A stretch of DNA of 40,520 nt, taken from NCBI GenBank assembly GCA_900316445.1, contig ONCZ01000066.1, positions 1 through 40,520 on the forward strand, in the 5' to 3' direction. A model generated the notes under the pieces. It saw only the letters and a program-made list of their open reading frames with translations. It did not search any database and was not told where the DNA came from. Below are positions 8,108 through 16,254 of this stretch, one piece after another (position 1 is the stretch's first letter; every line of letters begins with the position of its first letter). The position numbers were made by a program, and so were the translations under genes. The DNA is from an uncultured Prevotellaceae bacterium. GTDB lineage: Bacteria; Bacteroidota; Bacteroidia; Bacteroidales; Bacteroidaceae.

Positions 8108-8920
8108 TTATTCTTCAGCAGGGTAGAGCGACTCGTAGAAGTCTTCACAGGCTTCGGCGACGTTCTCGGAATAGCCGAGGAAAGGAATGTTCTTTTCTTT
8201 AATATATGCCAGCAGCTCATCGTTGACGAGGCTGTCTGATTGTACGATACCGTCACTATAGTCGATGGCAAGCTTGTTGAGTTCGTTCAGATCGAAGTTG
8301 TCCTTGTAGTCCTTCAGGATCTCCTGTGTGGTCTCACGGAACTCCAGACACTGTTTGAAGTCTTCACCCAGATCCTTGTCGAGCTTCTGCGAGAAGAGCG
8401 AGGTGACCACCTTGGCGTCAGCAAACGAGGGCTCGTCGTGATAGGCCGTCTTCACATAGAGTGGAACGACCGCACTCATCCAGCCCTGACAGTGGATGAT
8501 GTCGGGCACCCAACGCAGTTTCTTCACCGTCTCCAGCACGCCACGTGCGAAGAAGATAGCACGTTCACCATTGTCAGCATAGTCTTCGCCCTGCTCATCT
8601 TTCTCCATCAGGCGCTTGCCGAAGTAGTCGTCGTTGTCGATGAAATACACCTGCACCTTTGCCGACTGTATCGAGGCGACCTTGATGATCAGCGGGTGGT
8701 CGGTGTCATTGATGATCAGATTCATGCCCGACAGGCGTATCACTTCGTGCAACTGTCCACGGCGCTCATTGATGATGCCCCATTTGGGCATGAACGTGCG
8801 GATCTCGTGGCTGCACTCTTGAATGGTCTTAGGCAGTTCCCTGCCCATGATTGACAATGCGTTGTCGGGAACATACGGAGATATCTCCTGATTGATGAAT
8901 AATATCTTCTTTTTTGCCAT
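8108..8920 (-). CDS. glycogen/starch synthase-like protein (GT5 N-terminal domain only)
   Basis: The 270-aa product starts at MAKKKILFINQEISPYVPD, 20 bases downstream of a TACCTTTG box. It resembles the N-terminal Rossmann-like half of GT5 glycogen synthases: an E(I/V)xP(Y/F)-type segment, PKWGIINERRGQLHEVIRL, VYFIDNDDYF and a PDIIHCQGWMSAVVPLY segment equivalent to the synthase HxHDWxxA region. The C-terminal GT-B half, which holds most of the sugar-nucleotide site in full-length enzymes of about 480 aa, is absent. Short versions like this are known to me in Bacteroidales and are usually annotated glycogen/starch synthase. Whether it is catalytic alone is doubtful. It is the first gene of an operon with DUF4270. 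Confidence 0.8.
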   Translation of the reverse strand: MAKKKILFINQEISPYVPDNALSIMGRELPKTIQECSHEIRTFMPKWGIINERRGQLHEVIRLSGMNLIINDTDHPLIIKVASIQSAKVQVYFIDNDDYFGKRLMEKDEQGEDYADNGERAIFFARGVLETVKKLRWVPDIIHCQGWMSAVVPLYVKTAYHDEPSFADAKVVTSLFSQKLDKDLGEDFKQCLEFRETTQEILKDYKDNFDLNELNKLAIDYSDGIVQSDSLVNDELLAYIKEKNIPFLGYSENVAEACEDFYESLYPAEE

Positions 8921-8939
8921 CTTTGATGATTTTACCTTG

Positions 8940-8947
8940 CAAAGGTA
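8940..8947 (-). promoter_or_regulatory. -7 box of the GT5/DUF4270 operon
   Basis: TACCTTTG on the minus strand, an exact TAnnTTTG match, 20 bases before the start codon. The intergenic stretch 8948-9120 is AT-rich, with long A and T runs. Confidence 0.6.
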
Positions 8948-9123
8948 CGAAAAAAAACTCGCATTTCCGCCAGAATATTCCTTTTTTAGCAAAAAAAGGC
9001 GCTTTTTTAGGGATTTTTGGGATAATTTTTGGCTTTTCTGCCCATTTGGAGCGAAATAAAGTGATACTTAAAAAGTTTAAAAAGTATTCTTCTTTATACA
9101 AAAATTATGAAAAACGAACGCAA

Positions 9124-9158
9124 TTTGTTGCGTGATTCAAAATATTTGATTATATTTG
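9124..9158 (+). promoter_or_regulatory. promoter of the HTH/M49 peptidase operon
   Basis: A TTTGTTG element (9124-9130) is followed, after 20 bases, by TATATTTG (9151-9158), fitting the -33/-7 pattern. The start codon is 28 bases downstream. Confidence 0.6.
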
Positions 9159-9186
9159 CACATTAATCAACAATCCGTATAGTAAA

Positions 9187-9693
9187 ATGGCGAAGTACAA
9201 CATTACTGAAAAAAAGGAAAAGGTGGCCGCCTACAGAAGTCTGGTGAGCCCGAAGATGATGGATGAGATGCAGGAGAAGATAATGAACATTATCGTCATG
9301 CAGAAGAAGTATCGCGACAAGGATTATTCCGCTAAGAAATTAGCTGAAGAATTGGGCACAAACACGCGCTACATTTCTGCAATCGTCAATGTTCGTTTCC
9401 ACATGAACTACACTTCGTTCGTCAACAAGTACCGTATCGAAGAGGCAATGACCATCCTCGTAGACAAGCGTTACCAGAAACTGCGTATGGAGGAAGTCAG
9501 CGATATGGTTGGTTTCTCCAACCGTCAGTCGTTCTACGCTTCGTTCTTCAGAGTCGTAGGCATCACCCCGAGGGATTATCGCATGCAGCACCTCAAGCAG
9601 CATCCTTCTATGCTGGTGCCCAAGCCCACGCGCAAGGCAAAAGCAAAGCCGAAGGCTAAAGCAAAGACAAAGGCAAAGAAGGCTGAGGCATGA
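9187..9693 (+). CDS. AraC-type helix-turn-helix protein with basic Lys/Ala tail
   Basis: 168 aa. Residues of about 36-140 form the paired helix-turn-helix DNA-binding domain of the AraC family: YSAKKLAEELGTNTRYISAI is helix-turn-helix one, and EEVSDMVGFSNRQSFYASFF with GITPRDYR is the canonical second half. There is no sensor or ligand domain. The last 22 residues, roughly 147-168, are a run of K-A-K-P-K repeats resembling histone H1 or other nucleoid-protein tails. Its stop overlaps the start of the M49 peptidase gene (ATGA), so the two are probably translationally coupled. The role could be local regulation or nucleoid binding; the target is unknown. Confidence 0.85.
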   Translation: MAKYNITEKKEKVAAYRSLVSPKMMDEMQEKIMNIIVMQKKYRDKDYSAKKLAEELGTNTRYISAIVNVRFHMNYTSFVNKYRIEEAMTILVDKRYQKLRMEEVSDMVGFSNRQSFYASFFRVVGITPRDYRMQHLKQHPSMLVPKPTRKAKAKPKAKAKTKAKKAEA

Positions 9694-11660
9694 GGCAGGA
9701 GGCTGAAGTCCCTGATTTCAATTATCGGGATGAGCGGTTTGCCGACTTGCAACTGCTTAGGTATCAACTGACGGGTTTTGAAAAGCTTGTCCCCAAGCAG
9801 AAAGAACTGATTTATTATCTTTCGAAAGCCACACTATACGGCAGGGATATCACATTCGATCAGTTTGGAAAGTACAACCTCAGGATTCGTAAGATGATGG
9901 AGGTTGTTTTTACGGACCGGAACATCAACTACGACACGGATGAGTTTCGTGCCGTGGAGGTGTATCTGAAACGTATCTGGTTCTCCAATGGCATCTATCA
10001 TCACTATGGCTGCGAGAAGATGATGCCCGGCTTCTCGTCGGACTATCTTCGTGAACAGCTGCAGAAGGTGGACGCTCGCCGATTGCCGCTCAGGGCAGGG
10101 GAGACACTCGATGAAATGTGCGATGAACTCTTCCCGGTGATGTTTGATCCTCAGGTGCTTCCCAAACGCGTGAACAAGGCTGACGGTGAAGACCTGATAC
10201 AGACATCGGCCTGTCATTTCTATGAGGGCGTCACCCAGACAGAAGCCGAAGCCTTCTACGATGAAATGAAGAAAAACGAACCGGCTAAGGATACGCCGCC
10301 ATCTTTCGGATTGAACTCTACGCTGGTGAAGGAGAACGGCGAAGTAAAGGAGTTGGTCTGGTCTGCCAACGGCCGTTATGCCAATGCCATCCGACATATT
10401 GTTTACTGGCTCAGGAAGGCCGCTGAGGTGGCAGAAAGCGAACAACAGAGAAAGGCTATTGATTTGTTGATAAGTTATTATGAATCAGGTAACTTACAGA
10501 CTTTCAATGAATATTGTATTGAATGGCTGAAAGTGCATGATTCTGCTATCGATTTCATCAACGGCTTTATCGAAGTCTATGGTGATCCGTTGGGATTGAA
10601 AGGTTCGTGGGAAGGACTGGTGGAGTATATTGATGAAACTGCCACTCAACGTACCCGGACCATCAGCAATAATGCCCAGTGGTTTGAAGATCACTCTCCA
10701 GTAGATCCGCGTTTCCGAAAGCCGGTAGTCAAAGGTGTTTCTGCGAATGTCATCTGTGCGGCCATGCTCGGCGGTGATGAGTATCCATCTACGGCCATCG
10801 GCATCAATCTCCCCAATGCAGATTGGATACGGGCAGAGTATGGTTCTAAGAGCATCACCATTAGCAATATCACCGATGCCTATAATAAGGCTGCTCATGG
10901 CAATGGGTTCCGTGAGGAGTTTGTGATAGACCAGAAAACGTTAGATTTAATCGGGAAATACGGCGATGTCTGCGATGATTTGCATACCGATCTGCATGAG
11001 TGTCTGGGACACGGCAGCGGAAGGCTTCTGCCTAGTGTTGACCCTGATGCACTGAAAGCCTATGGCAATACCATCGAGGAGGCGAGGGCAGACCTCTTCG
11101 GACTCTATTATATCGCAGATCCCAAACTGGTGGAGTTGGGCCTGACGCCTGATATGGAGGCGTTTAAGTCTCAATACTATACCTATATGATGAATGGTCT
11201 GATGACCCAACTCATCCGTATCACGCCAGGTAACCAGATTGAAGAGGCCCATATGCGGAACCGGGCACTGATAGCCCACTGGTGTCTGGAGAATGGCAAT
11301 GCCGTCAGACTCATCAAGCGCGATGGGAAAACCTATGTGGAGGTAGTTGATTACGATGGGCTGCGACAGCTCTTTGCCCGTCTGTTGGCAGAAATGCAGC
11401 GCATCAAGAGCGAGGGAGATTTCGAGGCAGCCCGTCAGCTGGTGGAACGTTATGCCGTTCAGGTGGATGCCGAACTTCATCAGGAGGTCTTGGAACGTTA
11501 TCGTCGTTTGGATTTGGCACCCTATAAAGGTTTCATCAACCCGATGATGCTGCCTGTCTATGATCAAAATGGTCAGATGGTTGACGTGCAGTTGTATTAT
11601 GGTGAGAGTTATGCGCACCAGATGCTCAGATACAGCACGGAATACGGAACTTTGATTTGA
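9690..11660 (+). CDS. dipeptidyl-peptidase III family zinc metallopeptidase (M49)
   Basis: A 656-aa peptidase expected to release dipeptides from peptide N-termini. The zinc motif HECLGH (HExxGH class) is at residues 436-441, and the downstream EEARADLF (463-470) supplies the third zinc ligand as in M49 enzymes. C-terminal segments such as NRALIAHWCLENG and PYKGFINPMMLPVYD also fit Bacteroidales M49 proteins, which are often mis-named dihydrofolate reductase in databases. I see no signal peptide, so a cytosolic location is likely. The start codon overlaps the preceding HTH gene by 4 bp. The AlkD-like gene follows after 6 bp, making a three-gene operon. Confidence 0.9.
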   Translation: MRQEAEVPDFNYRDERFADLQLLRYQLTGFEKLVPKQKELIYYLSKATLYGRDITFDQFGKYNLRIRKMMEVVFTDRNINYDTDEFRAVEVYLKRIWFSNGIYHHYGCEKMMPGFSSDYLREQLQKVDARRLPLRAGETLDEMCDELFPVMFDPQVLPKRVNKADGEDLIQTSACHFYEGVTQTEAEAFYDEMKKNEPAKDTPPSFGLNSTLVKENGEVKELVWSANGRYANAIRHIVYWLRKAAEVAESEQQRKAIDLLISYYESGNLQTFNEYCIEWLKVHDSAIDFINGFIEVYGDPLGLKGSWEGLVEYIDETATQRTRTISNNAQWFEDHSPVDPRFRKPVVKGVSANVICAAMLGGDEYPSTAIGINLPNADWIRAEYGSKSITISNITDAYNKAAHGNGFREEFVIDQKTLDLIGKYGDVCDDLHTDLHECLGHGSGRLLPSVDPDALKAYGNTIEEARADLFGLYYIADPKLVELGLTPDMEAFKSQYYTYMMNGLMTQLIRITPGNQIEEAHMRNRALIAHWCLENGNAVRLIKRDGKTYVEVVDYDGLRQLFARLLAEMQRIKSEGDFEAARQLVERYAVQVDAELHQEVLERYRRLDLAPYKGFINPMMLPVYDQNGQMVDVQLYYGESYAHQMLRYSTEYGTLI

Positions 11661-11666
11661 ACACGT

Positions 11667-12287
11667 ATGAATCAGGAGATCAACAATCAGGTGAAGGCCA
11701 TCAAACAGTCGTTCCGTCAGATGATGGATGGTGCGGTTGCGCAGTCGATGCGTGAGAAGGGACTCGACTATCATCTGAACTGGGGCGCCACTATGCTACG
11801 ACTGCGGGAAAAGGCTGATGAAATCGGCAAAAACTATGACCTCGCCATCGCCTTGTGGAAGGAAAATGTGCGGGAATGTAAGATCCTGGCTACGATGATT
11901 ATGCCTGCTGATGTGGTGCTGCCTGAGGTCATTGATATCTGGATGGAACAGACACCTAATTCGGAGATTGCCGAACAGGCGGCTTTTAACCTCTATCAGT
12001 ATCTGCCATACGCCCCTGAGAAAGCCTATACCTGGATTGCCTCTGACAAGGAACTCTATCAGCTCTGCGGCTTCCATATCCTCTCACGCCTGTTTATGAA
12101 CGGACAGGAACCCAACGAGCGCGGAATCAATGAATTCATCGATCAGGCTTTGGCTGCCCTTCAAGGTGAGAGTATGACTGTCAGGAAAGCAGCAATGAGC
12201 AGTATGCAACGCTTTGCAGAACTCGGTCTTATGTACCAAAGACTGGCCAAAAGCGCAATAAAAACCATTAATTTAGATTTTTTATAA
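11667..12287 (+). CDS. AlkD-like DNA alkylation repair (HEAT-repeat) protein
   Basis: The 206-aa all-helical protein resembles the DNA alkylation repair family (ALK/HEAT repeats): LRLREKADEIGKNYDLAIALW, ECKILATMIMPADVV and FNLYQYLPYAPEKAYTWI follow the helical-repeat pattern and the R(E/D)xK(I/L)LAxxL-like signature. AlkD-type enzymes excise bulky or charged alkyl bases. I cannot verify the catalytic residues. Third gene of the operon with the M49 peptidase. Its last 13 codons, including the TAA stop, are the left attachment repeat of the integrated element, so integration kept the reading frame intact, as seen with elements that target gene 3' ends. Confidence 0.72.
   Translation: MNQEINNQVKAIKQSFRQMMDGAVAQSMREKGLDYHLNWGATMLRLREKADEIGKNYDLAIALWKENVRECKILATMIMPADVVLPEVIDIWMEQTPNSEIAEQAAFNLYQYLPYAPEKAYTWIASDKELYQLCGFHILSRLFMNGQEPNERGINEFIDQALAALQGESMTVRKAAMSSMQRFAELGLMYQRLAKSAIKTINLDFL
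12249..12287. repeat. left attachment site (attL) of the integrated element
   Basis: A 39-bp sequence, from AAAAGCGCAATAAAAAC through TTTTTTATAA, is repeated directly at 23622-23660 with one difference (C at 12266 against G at 23639). It forms the 3' end and stop codon of the AlkD-like gene. Copies 11,373 bp apart bound the AT-rich island with an integrase at one end. Confidence 0.88.
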
Positions 12288-12323
12288 GAAACCTATACTG
12301 ATTATCAGCTACTTACGAAGTTC

Positions 12324-12349
12324 GTTCTTAAAAAGTGTTCCTGCACGTC
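12324..12349 (+). repeat. left-end arm-type repeats (2 x 13 bp)
   Basis: Two head-to-tail 13-bp units begin GTTCTT (12324) and GTTCCT (12337). The same GTTCYT unit with the same 13-bp period occurs four times at the right end (23523-23574). Such direct repeats near att cores are typical arm-type binding sites of tyrosine integrases. Confidence 0.55.
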
Positions 12350-12420
12350 TCCTCTGAAACCATTTGCAAATTTAGATGATTTCATCGAGAAATAAGAATA
12401 ATTTAATAATTATTATGAAA

Positions 12421-12448
12421 ATAGGCAGGCTAATTTGCGCCTGCCTAT
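12421..12448 (-). terminator. terminator of the ParB-like gene
   Basis: A perfect 10-bp stem, ATAGGCAGGC/GCCTGCCTAT with an 8-base loop, is followed on the minus strand by TTTCATAAT. It lies 17 bases after the ParB-like stop. Confidence 0.75.
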
Positions 12449-12465
12449 ATTCTTTATGTATAATG

Positions 12466-13404
12466 CTACTTTTGATACTGTTCACTGAATTTTGTGTATA
12501 GCATATTGAGTTTGTTAAATATTGCGGCTTCTTTACTATCACCACCTTTTTCTCCTTTTGTACTTCCAATATCGTCTGTTTGTTCTTTGGACAATGAGGA
12601 CAGAAATGCTACAAGACGATTTGTTACATCTGAACGTGTTTCATTTTCGTCAGAGGTTGTATATTGATTGATTATCCAATCTGGAAATGTTCGAGGAGCA
12701 AGGAATTTTGTGTCGAATGTTTTCGCAGCCTCTAATAACTTCCGGCTCGTAGCAATATTTTGCTCTACTTTTTTTGAATTTTCAAGGATGGGGGCTACTA
12801 TACCTTGCATAAAATCTGTTAGTACCTTTTTGTTGATGCCGTCTGAGAATGTGGCATACTTCGATATTGCCGGCAATGAAAAACCTCTTTTCTCCAACTC
12901 TACTATGTATTTCAGTAAGTCCGTAGCAAGTTCAGGATGGGACATGTAGGCTCCACGTATATAATCTGTACCACTCCAAATTTTTGTGCAGATATTCATC
13001 TCTGCTAACATATCTGCTACAGATATTGTGTCCTTATCTGTTAGTGGGAGCATTACATAAAATTTACCGTCATACTCTTTGTTTTTCTCTGCTTTAAGGG
13101 CTAAATGCGCTTTGTACCTATGGTTCGCATCAGTAAAAGCTAGTGACATGTCAACCTCATTAGGCTCTAGTGGTTCTTCTGTGACAAAATCGATTACCTC
13201 TAATCCTTCATCAATAGCCCATTGTGCAGGAACAACAATCGCAGGTTGTAACAGCCCTTTGGACTTCAGTGATTTCTTTTTGGCAGTTAAAGCATTCTTG
13301 TCAAACTTACGATTACTTGCTAAGCGTGCAAACTTGTAACCAGCTTCAATTAGTTCATTCACTTCATAAGTTCTAAATTTTTCAACAGTAATTTTTGTTT
13401 CCAT
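12466..13404 (-). CDS. ParB N-terminal domain-like protein
   Basis: 312 aa. The first 120 residues look like a ParB/Srx-fold domain: NRKFDKNALTAKKKSLKSKG then LLQPAIVVPA (the 'try another value' strand of ParB boxes), and DANHRYKAHLAL in place of the ParB GERRxRA box. The middle has a helical part (FSLPAISKYATFSDGINKKV) similar to a helix-turn-helix; the C-terminus is polar, with a GEKGGDSKEA linker and a final helix. Such proteins on mobile elements may act in partition, regulation or as nucleases; none can be chosen. It has its own terminator and reads toward the left att site. Confidence 0.6.
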   Translation of the reverse strand: METKITVEKFRTYEVNELIEAGYKFARLASNRKFDKNALTAKKKSLKSKGLLQPAIVVPAQWAIDEGLEVIDFVTEEPLEPNEVDMSLAFTDANHRYKAHLALKAEKNKEYDGKFYVMLPLTDKDTISVADMLAEMNICTKIWSGTDYIRGAYMSHPELATDLLKYIVELEKRGFSLPAISKYATFSDGINKKVLTDFMQGIVAPILENSKKVEQNIATSRKLLEAAKTFDTKFLAPRTFPDWIINQYTTSDENETRSDVTNRLVAFLSSLSKEQTDDIGSTKGEKGGDSKEAAIFNKLNMLYTKFSEQYQK

Positions 13405-13554
13405 AATCTTCTAATGCCTCGATGGTTTAAACTTGAACTTTCCACAATGAGGCGACTTGCAGTCCATTCTTTTATAATATCGACTGCAAATTTCGGAATT
13501 TCTGAGAAACAAGCCGTGAATAAATGAAGTTTCTCAAAAATTCACAGAGACCAT

Positions 13555-14418
13555 TTATTTAAAATACTCCTGTCTTATTTTCTGAGCAGATTTGTTCTCT
13601 ACAAGGAAGATTGGCAAGACTTTTCCTTCACGTAATATAAAATTGGGAGTATAAGGGAAATACTTTTCAGGCTCTTTATTCATTAGTGATTTCATCTTCC
13701 TGTAATAGTCTGTTTTAAAATGAGGATATTCAAGCCTACCTAATAAGAAAAGAATATCAAGAATCAATAGTTTTATTTCGTCTGGTAAATCCTTTTCTTC
13801 ATTAAGAAGGTCTGCAAATAGGCGTTCAAGTCTGTCTATCAGCCACATGTTGAATGTCATTTTATCAAAGTACTTAATTGAAAAATGCACAACCTTATCC
13901 ATTTTTTTCTCTCTTAATTTTTCTTGTGTAATGTAAGAGGGTGATTCGTTCCTTATAACATTCTCCATTAGGCTCAACAAATACCTGTCTTTTAGTTGGA
14001 CATGATTCATTCTCCCATTTGTTTTATACACAAGTTCAACATGGTCTATTTCATTACTATTCATGTTATTTAAAACATCAAGAACGTTATCTGTTTCATT
14101 CTTGATTACCTCTACTACAGGAATAAGAGCAAGGTTTGCAAACATCCTCATTGAGAATCTCCAAATGGCACCAATATTGAAATTGTATTTACTGTTATCA
14201 AAATCATGTTCTAATTCACCACAAAAATTCTCTTTATTTGCATAACCACCTATATAATCAGCACAAAACCTATGAACAGCCTCAGTTTCTAACCAGAACA
14301 TATCATTAAATGGGATTTTTCCAATTCCATCAACATTTATATATCGTAGGCATTTTTCTTTCCAAAACTTAATGTATTCTTTATCATCCATATCCATTGG
14401 CTTGTTAATAATCATCAA
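13555..14418 (-). CDS. unknown 287-aa protein
   Basis: I do not recognise this protein. It is a soluble, mostly helical, charged protein with aromatic-rich stretches (FNDMFWLETEAVHRFCADY near the N-terminus, RFSMRMFANLALIPVVEVI, FNMWLIDRLERLFADLL and LILDILFLLGRLEYPHFK). There is no signal peptide or clear membrane segment. The start is uncertain: a TACTTTTG box overlaps the first possible ATG (14416-14423), so translation may begin at internal Met8 or Met10 (14397 or 14391). It lies 150 bp upstream of the ParB-like gene on the same strand. A toxin or defence role would be a guess. Confidence 0.6.
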   Translation of the reverse strand: MMIINKPMDMDDKEYIKFWKEKCLRYINVDGIGKIPFNDMFWLETEAVHRFCADYIGGYANKENFCGELEHDFDNSKYNFNIGAIWRFSMRMFANLALIPVVEVIKNETDNVLDVLNNMNSNEIDHVELVYKTNGRMNHVQLKDRYLLSLMENVIRNESPSYITQEKLREKKMDKVVHFSIKYFDKMTFNMWLIDRLERLFADLLNEEKDLPDEIKLLILDILFLLGRLEYPHFKTDYYRKMKSLMNKEPEKYFPYTPNFILREGKVLPIFLVENKSAQKIRQEYFK

Positions 14419-14896
14419 AAGTAAGCATTAAATCTGAGAATTCCCCCTCCACCATTTAAAAAGTAGAATTATTTAACTTAAAATGGCTATTAGGGCGTAC
14501 TTCTCCCATCCAATTCCAGAATATTGCTCCAACTTAATCTACAATCAGTATCTATATCACATGGTATAGCATCTGCAATTTCTGTAGTTAAAATCGGGCC
14601 AGGTCTCATATATTCCATCTTATATGAGAATCTGGATCCTGTAGTATCACCAAAAATCACCTATTCCACATTATTATATATATTAGGTGCTGATTTTACT
14701 ATCCCCCCTCTCCCCTTACTGATGGAAATGAATCCATGAAAGACATTTGCATGACGGCTCACTACCCCTTAGCACCTCCACCTATATCTAAAGTAAAAAG
14801 AATGCTTATCCAAACTAATCTTTGGTTTCAGATAAGCACTCCAAATGAATATTCGTGTTAGTTCACATATTTATTCACCATTTAAATTTTTAGCTT
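14419..14896. other. gene-poor interval in the element
   Basis: No convincing gene under the standard code. The minus strand holds a 91-codon frame (14490-14762, GTG start, TAA end) with a single in-frame TAG at 14661-14663 and a protein-like composition. The plus strand holds a 71-codon frame from a TTG (14524). Either could be a gene remnant. The rest is AT-rich leader before the DUF3871 gene. Confidence 0.4.
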
Positions 14897-15818
14897 ATGA
14901 ACGAATTAGTTCTTATGCCTACGATTACAGAAAGTCGTAGCCATTTTGATTTCGCAGATGCGGAAGTAGTAGAACCTATTGCAGAAGTGAACACCAAACA
15001 GAGTTCAGTCTCTTTCTTGGATGCAAACACTAATGCAATCACTTTACAGGAACTTTCTGCGTCTTGCGTAGTACCTACTTGGGGCAATCAAGAGTTAACA
15101 ATCTCTCATCAAGATTTTATCTCTTGCGTCCATGAGGCTGCAAGTGACTTTTACAAAGGAGAAACTTTAAATTCACCTGAAATTAGAGTTTCCCACATTG
15201 TCAGAGGTCGCACACCTAATGCACTTGGAAAGAAAGCATCTGAACTGTTAGAATCTGAGAAAACACAGTTCTACCAGAGAGTTGCTTTTGCTTTCACTAT
15301 CCCTACCATTTATGAGACTCTGAACGGGCAAAAACTTGAATTATGCTGCGGCGGAGTCCGCAATTATTCAGATTTGAATCTCTACAGGCAAACAAGAGGA
15401 ACAGAGAAATTCTCTATCTTCGTTGGTTGGCGTGTTCACATCTGTTCTAATCAGATTCTTACAGGAGAAGGAACAAAACTATCATTTGAGGTAATGGACG
15501 TTAAGGACATTTACAAGAACACAATGGAACTTGAGACTATATCAAGCACTCCCACAGGCGCAATTAAGAAAGATTCCACGCTTACTAATTACGGACTCAC
15601 AGATTAATTCAGTATGCCGTGACTATTACCGAAATGAATCTTTTGGCATGAGAGATAATCAAATCTCAATGTTTGACTTTCACAACTTAATCACGGAATC
15701 CAACAAATCAAGCTATATTGATACCTACTTACAGAGAGCAGTTAATGCTACGGATGTTGCAGTAGGCATTAATAATGCTTTACATGGGGATTCTAAATAT
15801 TCTTGGTTCATTGGTTAA
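14897..15818 (+). pseudogene. DUF3871 family gene, frameshifted
   Basis: DUF3871 proteins (about 330-350 aa, function unknown) are common on Bacteroidales mobile elements. The N-terminal frame (14897 onward) carries SHFDFADAEVVEPI, SHIVRGRTPNALGKKASELL and FSIFVGWRVHICSNQILTGE, all typical. After DVKDIYKNTMEL (about 15530) the family sequence continues in another frame: RLYQALPQAQLRKIPRLLIT, DSQINSVCRDYY, NKSSYIDTYLQRAVNA, ending KYSWFIG at 15818. The original frame runs 26 more unrelated codons to 15607. Compared with the family I remember, about 30 residues before RLYQALP (the ENQFAQL region) are missing. An internal deletion whose length is not a multiple of three explains both facts. Confidence 0.72.
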
Positions 15819-16162
15819 CATCATTAGGGAGTGCTTTCGGGTACTCCCTTTACGAAACAAGAGCATATCTTAATGCATATTTCCACATTCAGGACGGTGA
15901 CAAATTTCAAGGCTGGGCAGAAATAAGAATCTATCCTATTATCAGGAACAAAATAGTTATCTTAATGAGGACTATTGACGTACATTATAATAAGCAGATT
16001 CTGAAAGCTAATCCAGATAAACCTTGGAAAAGTTTCTATCTGGTGAAATATGAGGTACAAAAGAATATTTGGGGTATTGAATCCGTTGAATATCGTCAAA
16101 ATCAAGGATTCTTCGCTATTGGTAAGCATATAGACCTATACCAATGCAGCAGACCTTGGTAA
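15803..16162 (+). CDS. possible hypothetical protein or fragment
   Basis: An open frame of up to 119 codons from a TTG start. The part from about 15850 (YETRAYLNAYFHIQDGDKFQ, YPIIRNKIVILMRTIDVHYN, GIESVEYRQNQGFFAIGKHI) looks protein-like. There is no good start codon: the frame opens inside the end of the DUF3871 gene and crosses a terminator-like hairpin. It may be the tail of a gene whose 5' end was lost. I do not recognise it. Confidence 0.3.
   Translation: MVHWLTSLGSAFGYSLYETRAYLNAYFHIQDGDKFQGWAEIRIYPIIRNKIVILMRTIDVHYNKQILKANPDKPWKSFYLVKYEVQKNIWGIESVEYRQNQGFFAIGKHIDLYQCSRPW
15827..15848 (+). terminator. terminator after DUF3871
   Basis: GGGAGTGC and GTACTCCC form an 8-bp stem (one G-U pair) with a 6-base loop, followed by TTTA, 8 bases after the DUF3871 stop. 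Confidence 0.6.
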
Positions 16163-16178
16163 AAACTTTAAACAAAAT

Positions 16179-16229
16179 GAAAACGTATTGAAATAAATGT
16201 CACTACGGCAGTTATTTGAATACGTTTTC
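16179..16229. repeat. 18-bp inverted repeat upstream of the serine recombinase
   Basis: The arms GAAAACGTATTGAAATAA (16179-16196) and TTATTTGAATACGTTTTC (16212-16229) pair at 17 of 18 positions around a 15-base spacer. It ends 25 bases before the recombinase start codon. It could be a recombination site for that enzyme or a terminator of the upstream gene (T-rich right edge). Confidence 0.6.
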
Positions 16230-16254
16230 TTGTTCAACTTAATCAAAGATTAAA

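Noticed and set aside
14524-14739. 71-codon plus-strand frame in the element
   Set aside because: TTG start, no neighbour support, and a competing minus-strand frame. Not listed as a gene.
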